Positions 60,949-64,000 of a stretch of 64,000 bases of DNA are shown here, in pieces (within the stretch, counting starts at the first letter, position 1; every line of letters starts with the position of its first letter). Under the pieces are notes generated by a model. That model saw nothing but the letters and a program-made list of their open reading frames with translations, searched no databases and was not told the origin of the DNA. Position numbers and translations under genes: made by a program. Source of the stretch: Collybia mongolica (taxonomy: Eukaryota > Basidiomycota > Agaricomycetes > Agaricales > Clitocybaceae); contig JAAXNY010000004.1 in NCBI GenBank assembly GCA_013420905.1, positions 2,852,001 to 2,916,000 on the forward strand, written 5' to 3'.

Positions 60949-63900
60949 ATGTCTTCTGCTACTGCCTCCCCTGTTTCACACAACCCTGGTCCTCTCAACC
61001 TTAACTACGATAGCGACGATGACATGCAGATCGACTCTGAGGGCGGTCACAGCAATCCCAAGGGGCCCGATGCTGATGCTGACGGCGAGTCCGTCGATGA
61101 AGATGCGTCACCGCCGTCCTCCATAATGCCCGTCAACACCCACGTCGCCGCTTTATCCTTGTCTCACCAACACAGCGACTCTGTAGGTCCATCAAATATT
61201 TTAGTTTGTTTGTACCCTCATGTTTGTTAATATCGCAGGACATTGAAGACTCTGTATGCCATATCCCGTGTCTCGTTATATATATACTCTCTAATTTCCA
61301 GCCCTGTAGGGTTATGAGGACCATGGAGGTGATGAAGATGACAATGACAATGACGATGAAGACGATGGTACCTATGCCGATGAAGAATATGGCAAAAAGA
61401 AGGTTGTACAAAAGAAGAAGAAGCGGCCCTCCTCATCTTCTGCCATACGACCCAAGCGTAAGCGTCCATGGTATATGATAACACTAGCCTTGACCACAAT
61501 CTAACAGCCCCCATACGTCACACATCGACTTCCGATTCTGATTCTGAGTATGGTTCCCGGGCTCATAAAAAGAAGAAGAAGGCCAGGGCATCCGGTGATG
61601 AAATCCGTGTCTCAAGTAGGGGAGGAAAAGTCCCCAACTACATTGACGATGTCCAAGATTTTGAAAAATACGAGGATGACGCCGGGACCGAAAACGGATA
61701 CTATATTGACCCCAACACGCAATATCAAGAGGAAGATGAAATCGAGGCAGTACTTGGTCATAGTCGCGATGAAGGGCGTGAAAACGATACCGAAGACAAG
61801 TGGTTTGAGAACATCGTATGGGTTCTTTTAATATTGTCATCCTAGTATTCATGGCAGTCCTACAGCGCTTCCATATCAAATGGAAAAACTTTTCACATTT
61901 GCACAACACCGACGAAACCTATGAATTCCTCAAGCGGTTCAGAGGTCTCAAACGCGTTGATAACTATATCAAGGCGTACAAGATCTGGCAATCACGGCTG
62001 GCGGCCCCAGGTTTGTCACGCGAAGATATAGAAGCGCTTCATCTCGACCGAGAGCGTGAAAAAGAAGACCTGGAAACCTTCAGAATCGTCGAGCGTATCA
62101 TTGCCCACCGCGACAGTGTCGATAACAGCACCGAGTACTTTTGTAAATGGAGTGGCCTCAATTATGAGCACTGCACATGGGAACTTCAGAAGGATGTCAA
62201 TCCTATTGCGAAAGAGCAAATCGCAGCTTACCGGGAACGGGAAGCAGAAGGGAAGTTTCCATACAAAAGTGTTTCTTATGCAAAAAACGGTCGACCTACT
62301 TTCCAAAAAATCAACAAAGACCCCGACTACATTGTGGCGACAGGAGGTGAACTCAAGGATTTTCAGCTTACAGGACTCAATTGGTTGGCATATCTGTGGA
62401 GCCAGGGAGAGAACGGGATTCTTGCTGACGAGATGGGGCTCGGCAAGGTAAATTCCTAAGCTGGTTTGGCATATTCATATTAACCCATACAATCGTCAGA
62501 CGGTGCAAACTGTAGCATTCCTTTCATATCTCTTCCATGAGATGCACCAATACGGCCCTTTCCTGGTTATTGTCCCTCTATCCACCATCACCGCCTGGCA
62601 GACACAGTTTGCTGCATGGGCACCAGATATGAATGTCATCACCTATATCGGGACGGCCGCCGCTCGCGAGGTGATTCGTTCGTATGAGTTCGGCCCTTCC
62701 AATAAGAAGCTCAAGATGAATGTCCTGTTGACTACATACGAGCTTACTTTGCGGGACTCCAAAGAGCTTGGGGAAATTAAGTGGCAGGCGCTTGCTGTTG
62801 ATGAGGTGAGATCACGTTGAGTACTATTTTGGTAAACTCTGACACAACACTCTCAGGCTCATCGATTGAAAAACTCTGAGAGTCAGCTGTATGAAGCCCT
62901 TCGATCGTTCTCTGCTGCGTCGAAGCTCCTTATTACGGGAACTCCGTTGCAGAATAACGTGCGAGGTGCGTAGCGTATCCTATTGGGAGAAATTCATGAC
63001 TGAATTTTGACCGATGTTAGAGTTACTTTCTTTAATGCATTTCTTAATGCCCGAAAAGTGTAAGTTTTCCCAGTCTTCGAACAAGTTGCCGGTGGTCTGA
63101 CTGATTTACAGTCGCTCTCACCAATGAGTTCGACTTGAGCGATGTTGATCACGAAACGAAGATCAAGGAGCTGCACCAGCAGCTTGAGTCTTTGATGCTC
63201 CGACGTCTAAAAAAAGATGTTCTCACCTCCCTCCCGACTAAGAGCGAACGAATTCTGCGTGTAGAAATGAGTGCTCTCCAAACACACTTTTACAAGAATA
63301 TCTTGACCAAGGTTTGTTATTGACCTTCTGGTATTTAGTTTTCTATGCTTATTTATATACGCAGAATTTTGCAGGCTTGGTCAAGAGTGCTAATGGAAAC
63401 AATAACATCAGTCTACTTAACATTGGTAGGTTGCCTCCTATCTTTCTAATTCCCATATCTCAAGGTGTTCTAATCACAGCTATGGAGTTGAAGAAGGCTG
63501 CAAATCATCCATTCCTGTTCGATGGTGCAGAGACCCGGACCGAGAACAATGAAGAGATTCTCAAGGGTCTGGTGATGAACAGTGGCAAGATGGTCCTCTT
63601 AGACAAACTTCTCGCTCGACTCCGACAGGATGGGCACCGTGTCTTAATCTTTAGCCAGATGGTCAGAATGCTGGACATCCTCAGTGACTACATGAATTTG
63701 CGAGGGTATCTTCACCAACGCCTTGACGGCATGGTCGCTTCAGATGCGAGGAAGAAGTCGATTGCCCACTTCAATGCACCAGGATCTCCCGACTTTGCTT
63801 TCTTGCTTTCAACTCGTGCGGGGGGGCTTGGTATCAATCTGGAGACCGCGAACACCGTTATAATTTTTGACGTGAGTGATTTACTTTTCTAGTTGTCGAT

Positions 63901-64000
63901 TATCTCACAAGATGGTTTAGAGCGATTGGAATCCTCAGAACGACCTTCAAGCAATGGCGCGCGCGCATAGAATTGGCCAGAAATCTCACGTTAGTGTCTA
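60949..64000 (+). CDS. CHD1: CHD1 chromodomain-helicase chromatin remodeller (3' end outside window)
   Basis: ATP-dependent nucleosome-spacing remodeller that follows elongating RNA polymerase II. The start at 60,949 gives [20 protein letters not shown] and an acidic/basic N-terminus ([16 protein letters not shown]). Tandem chromodomains follow: [20 protein letters not shown] and [16 protein letters not shown], with [21 protein letters not shown]2 ATPase motifs: [40 protein letters not shown] (Walker A), VDE/AHRLKN (DEAH box), [53 protein letters not shown] and [19 protein letters not shown] at the edge. The SANT-SLIDE part must lie beyond 64,000. At least eight introns of 45-70 bp are present. 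Assignment is firm. Confidence 0.96.

Overview
The window is nuclear DNA of a filamentous basidiomycete, most likely an Agaricomycete. The host genes are dense and cut by many short introns (mostly 45-70 bp). The gene set is typical for that group: a fungal CSL transcription factor, an ERT1/AcuK-type regulator, a fused allantoicase-ureidoglycolate lyase and a decayed KDZ transposase. No tRNA, rRNA, CRISPR array or viral gene was recognised. Exon joins were worked out by hand from GT-AG (twice GC-AG) boundaries and reading phase.

Left part (0.4-34.7 kb). In order: CSL factor (-), a doubtful small ORF (+), a conserved protein of unknown function (+), a GRF zinc-finger protein (-), proteasome assembly chaperone 4 (+), YAK1 kinase (+), a PHOSPHO-type HAD phosphatase (-), TFIIH subunit TFB1 (+), the Golgi protein CASP/COY1 (-), mitochondrial ribosomal protein uS9m (+), the histone H2B ubiquitin ligase BRE1 (-), allantoicase/ureidoglycolate lyase (-), an intronless F-box protein (-) and a HemK/MTQ1 glutamine methyltransferase (-).

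Middle (34.9-46.6 kb). ERT1-like Zn2Cys6/PAS activator (+), PRA1/YIP3 (-), APC/C subunit CDC26 (+), peroxisomal import receptor PEX5 (-), a C2H2 factor (-) and a hormone-sensitive-lipase-like enzyme (-). Several neighbours are head to head over 150-310 bp and probably share promoter space.

Transposon island (about 46.9-54.4 kb). The base composition changes abruptly; one 1,381-bp stretch has no CpG at all. It holds a decayed KDZ transposase, a second transposon-type gene whose intron was invaded by a 2.7-2.9 kb element with inverted, repeat-rich ends, and unidentified coding remnants inside that element. At its right margin lies a 345-bp MITE with perfect 45-bp terminal inverted repeats and a TA target duplication.

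Right part (55.3-64 kb). MRI1 (methionine salvage), a taspase/asparaginase-family Ntn hydrolase (+), TFIIH subunit TFB4 (-), and the chromatin remodeller CHD1 (+), which runs off the right edge. Chromatin and transcription functions (CSL, TFB1, TFB4, BRE1, CHD1, ERT1) are numerous, but nothing shows that they form a cluster.
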